A program made the position numbers and the translations under genes. The notes beneath the pieces are model-generated. The model was not told the DNA's origin. It worked only from the letters and a program-made list of their open reading frames with translations, and made no database searches. Shown here in pieces: positions 60,838-64,000 of a stretch of DNA of 64,000 nucleotides (its first letter is position 1; the number at the start of each line of letters is the position of its first letter). Origin of the DNA: Conchocele bisecta (taxonomy: Eukaryota > Mollusca > Bivalvia > Lucinida > Thyasiridae); NCBI GenBank assembly GCA_029237695.1, contig CM055275.1, positions 3,288,160-3,352,159 of the forward strand, read 5' to 3'.

Positions 60838-60941
60838 CTGCAATAGGTACTATTGAGAGGTAATATTGCCCTGAGGCCGAATATGAAGGCCGAGTGAAAT
60901 AGTACATCGGGTCGCCCACAGCATCGAGGAGCAATATATTG

Positions 60942-61176
60942 TTTATCCCGTCAACACAGTGGGTATGTGCCGTGAAACACGGTGCCGTGAAACATTTTTG
61001 ATATCCTGTCAAAACGACCTAATCACTGCGTATGAATATGTGCGGTGGCTGGGGTTATTTTTATTGCATTTTAAAACTATTTATTGGTGTTGACGGGATA
61101 AATATAATAGTAGGTTAGTGCCGTGAATGGGAAAACATATCTGGCGCGGCACGGAAACGGGATGGGCTCGGCAGAA
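60942..61176 (-). mobile_element. Family C element, copy 11, truncated
   Basis: Tail plus the first hairpin arm, stopping at GATGGGCTCGGCAGA. Confidence 0.8.
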
Positions 61177-61690
61177 CAAGTCCACCAACAATTATCCACC
61201 CAAAATAGGCTGCACATTCAAACTGTGTAATACATTTTAGTTTAGCACTTACGAACTTTTTAGTCGTACAAACTTAAGTGAAACGGGCACAATTAAGATG
61301 ATTAATTTTATCACTAAAATTGACGAAAAAAAGTTGCGTTAACAACCGATTTTCAGAATTCTTTGGTGGATTTATTCAAATGGATTTGAGTAGTTCTTGA
61401 TTGCATTACATTGCTGTCTTAAACAGAATTATTAAAACATTCGTACACATATTTAAATCGTACGCAGTTTAGTGAAACCGGCCCCATGCATGTACATAGT
61501 CTCACGAAAATTGTTAAATGCACCAATACAATATAAGTGCACCTTCACGTGTGATATTTATGCGATGTATTAAAATGCAAACATCCATAAATAAAACAAG
61601 TATCTGATGATTAACATTATGTATTGCATAAAATGGTCGCTCGCAGTATATTAACACTGTGACAGTGTAATACAAATCGCAATACACCAG

Positions 61691-61800
61691 GGCCCGGTTG
61701 CTCAAAACCTCTGTTAGCTTAACAGACTGTTAAATCCTTAGCAATGCTAAGGATTTAACAGTCTGTTAAGCTAACAGAAGCTTTGAGCAACCGGGCCCTG
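61691..61800. mobile_element. Near-perfect 110-bp palindrome
   Basis: GGGCCCGGTTGCTCAAA and complement at the tips; arms contain GTTAGCTTAACAGACTGTTA; only two or three mismatches. One copy in the window. Confidence 0.8.
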
Positions 61801-61879
61801 AGTAATAAATTTGCAAATTAGCTTGTTACAGGTTCAGCTTCAATGTATGATGATGTGCTTATGCAATAAACATAATGTA

Positions 61880-62005
61880 ACATTTGCGGTGATTTAATAT
61901 TGTATTTCTTAAACTCGTTGACAGATTTCATAAGAAACTCAACATAGCCTCGTTTCTTATGAAATCATTAAACTCGTTTAAACATTTCATATTACATCAT
62001 TATTA
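61880..62005. mobile_element. Family M element, copy 3
   Basis: GGTGATTTAATATTGTATTT to ACATTTCATATTACATCATT around TTTCATAAGAAACTC. A further half lies at 62232-62310. Confidence 0.65.
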
Positions 62006-62396
62006 GATGCTCTAATGGACTTGTTCTGTGATACGCTTGTTTAACAAGGACACCATTATCACAAAGCTAATCCCATCGCTGTCAGCCTTGATAATAGAAA
62101 CAAAGAAGAAAAAATAAAAGTGCTTTGACCTTGGGCGGTCGGACGTGAATCATATGGAAAACAACGCACGATCCCTAGACACACATTGCGGCCAAATATT
62201 ATTAAAATCGGTGGAGCGGTTCATAAACTATTTCATAGCAAGTTTCTTATTAAACTCGTGTTTTATAAATATCATGTTAAAGCATCACTCATGTAAGATT
62301 CTCTATTTATCGTTAAAGTACATTATTTATTGTGTTACCATGGTTACTACAGTCAATGTGTTGCAATTGTATTCTTCCATGCGACCTTATACGACT

Positions 62397-62639
62397 GGGG
62401 GCCGTTTCACTAAACTTCGTACGATTAAAATGTTCGTAAGTGCAAAATTATGAAAAGTCTGTAAATTTCACATTAACAATGTTTTCTTGTAAACAATTAT
62501 TGGATTTACATTTATTGAGCATATGCTGCATATGCAGCATATGCTCAATAAATGTAAATCCATCAATTGAAATTTCCAGACGATTCTAAATTTCCACTTA
62601 CGAACGTTTTAGTCGCAAGAAGTTTACTGAACGGCCCCT
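62397..62639. mobile_element. Family G element, copy 6
   Basis: Complete, with the central palindrome GAGCATATGCTGCATATGCA intact. Confidence 0.8.
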
Positions 62640-62850
62640 GGTTCAAAAATATGGCACAAATTGTAACCATCAATTCCATGTCTAGACATTTGTATTTCCG
62701 TTGGAGATAACTAATCATTTTCGTTGATGTACATGTTATTAGCAATTAGATAATTTGCTTAATGTGTCAATTCCGTGTGTTATATAATATTATGACTATG
62801 ACACGCAAAGATCACAGGTTGAAATAACGGACGAAGGTCTATAAATACCT

Positions 62851-63193
62851 TAAAGGTACATACCAACTCAGTAGGCACAACATGTTCTTTATATCAGAGA
62901 CATCACATCATCTGAGACAAGTTCTGGCCAAATAAACATTCATTCACAATTGCCACACGTATTGATTGACATTATTAAACATTTTATATCAGAAGTAAAT
63001 TTCCACACTGATAGCAGGGGCGATAACCGTGTTTCCTTAAAATGTTAACGGACATTACTATGTATTCTCTGTATTTATTTTTCAATGTGCAATGATCATA
63101 CTTTATAATACTGGTGGAATAGTGACACAATTATACACTTATTTAATTAATTTAAAGAACATTATGTGCCTACTGAGTGGGTATGTACCTTTA
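62851..63193 (+). mobile_element. Family K element, copy 4 (internal deletion)
   Basis: Both ends are present; about 130 bp of body is missing after ATCATACTTTATAATA. Confidence 0.75.
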
Positions 63194-63412
63194 AATATGC
63201 TTAAACCATCAATAAATTAAAAACAAATAAGCTATAAAATATTTTTTTAAAGGAGCAAAAAAAATTGTTTAGCATATTTCTTTTTCATTTATTGATGCAT
63301 TTAGGCATATTTAATGAATTTGTATACCTCGGTCCGTTACTACAACCTGTGGCAATGATGGCTGTATCAAGCCTAGTATCGACATCAGCTCAGTCTATTG
63401 CCAGTTCTGTAT

Positions 63413-63590
63413 CGGCTCAATTTAACAATTCGTTTTCACGAAATAAAAACGAATTGTTATATTGTGGGAACGAATTGTTAATTCGCGGGAACGAATTGTT
63501 AAATTGAGGGAACGAATTGCCATTTTGTGGGAACGAATTAATAAAAAAAAATCAATTTCCCCTGCGGGACTCCGTAGTATCAAGTATATT
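63413..63590. repeat. Family L array, copy 2, reverse
   Basis: GGGAACGAATTGTTAATTCG units, closed by CAATTTCCCCTGCGGGACTC. Confidence 0.75.
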
Positions 63591-63607
63591 GTGTGAAACC
63601 GTTGTGT

Positions 63608-64000
63608 TAAAGGTGCATGACCTCTCAATCAATAGGCACAGAATGTTCTTTAAACAAGTGTTTAATTGTGTCACTATTCCACAAGTTCTAAATATTACAA
63701 GTGCCCGCTAGTGACTCAGACAGGCTAGTTTCATATGCAAATGAGGCATGATGTTTGTTTAATTATTTTCATATATACTAATTAATTGCGTCACCTGAAA
63801 AAAATAATGTTATCGACAGATTATAAAGTTTGATCATTGCACGTCAAAAATTAGATACAAAGAGTAGGTAGTAATGTCCGTTAACAATCTAAGGCAACAC
63901 GGTTATCGCCCCTGATAACAGTTTGAAAATTTACGTCTGATATAAAATGTATAATAATGCCAATCAATACGTGATGTAATGGTGAATGAATGTTTATTTT
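63608..64000 (-). mobile_element. Family K element, copy 5, reverse, runs off the window
   Basis: Starts AAAGGTGCATGACCTC; the body is in reverse order (CTCATATGCAAATGAGG, ATCGCCCCTGATA), ending in ATGAATGTTTATTTT. Confidence 0.75.

Noticed and set aside
14099..59525. Family E as a tRNA-derived SINE.
   Set aside because: No A and B box pair with the right spacing could be read, and the ends are inverted repeats rather than a head and A-rich tail.

Overview
The window looks like a piece of an AT-rich animal genome, most likely a bivalve or other mollusc. That is an inference from the style of the receptor and of the repeats; no species-specific marker was found. It carries one recognisable host gene, on the minus strand: a single-pass receptor guanylate cyclase of the natriuretic-peptide-receptor type. 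I recovered 19 exons between 60837 and 11834. They run from the C-terminal half of the extracellular ligand-binding domain (60.8-46.6 kb) through the transmembrane segment (46.4 kb), juxtamembrane region and pseudokinase domain (43.3-21.8 kb) and signalling helix (20.7 kb) to the cyclase catalytic domain (20.2-11.8 kb). Splice phases agree at most junctions. The N-terminal exons lie beyond 64000, and the last short exon was not found. All guanine-specifying and catalytic residues that can be read are present.

Three consecutive exons (20678-20831, 20034-20171, 18281-18353) are clear by homology but carry several single-base insertions or deletions. A repeat beside them (19756-20009) carries the same kind of indel, so unpolished long-read consensus is a more likely cause than gene decay, though decay cannot be excluded.

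Nearly everything else is repeat. At least a dozen families of short fold-back, non-coding elements (about 70 to 540 bp) fill the introns, several in five or more copies, some nested inside others. Minisatellites and one 3-kb satellite sit at 3.37-4.66, 6.86-8.26, 11.2-11.8, 28.17-28.39 and 28.96-31.96 kb. Two of these arrays appear to have grown from the end of a dispersed element. A decayed LINE reverse transcriptase fragment is at 8458-8802, and 22490-22992 holds an unrecognised ORF followed by a LINE/SINE-like tail.

The least expected pattern is local tandem duplication across exon edges of the receptor. The exons at 36.1, 17.4, 15.4 and 11.9 kb each have one or more extra partial copies directly beside them, and the exon at 32.0 kb ends about 20 bp from the satellite. 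In the 36.1 kb case the extra copy differs at about as many synonymous as nonsynonymous codons and stays open, so it may be expressed.
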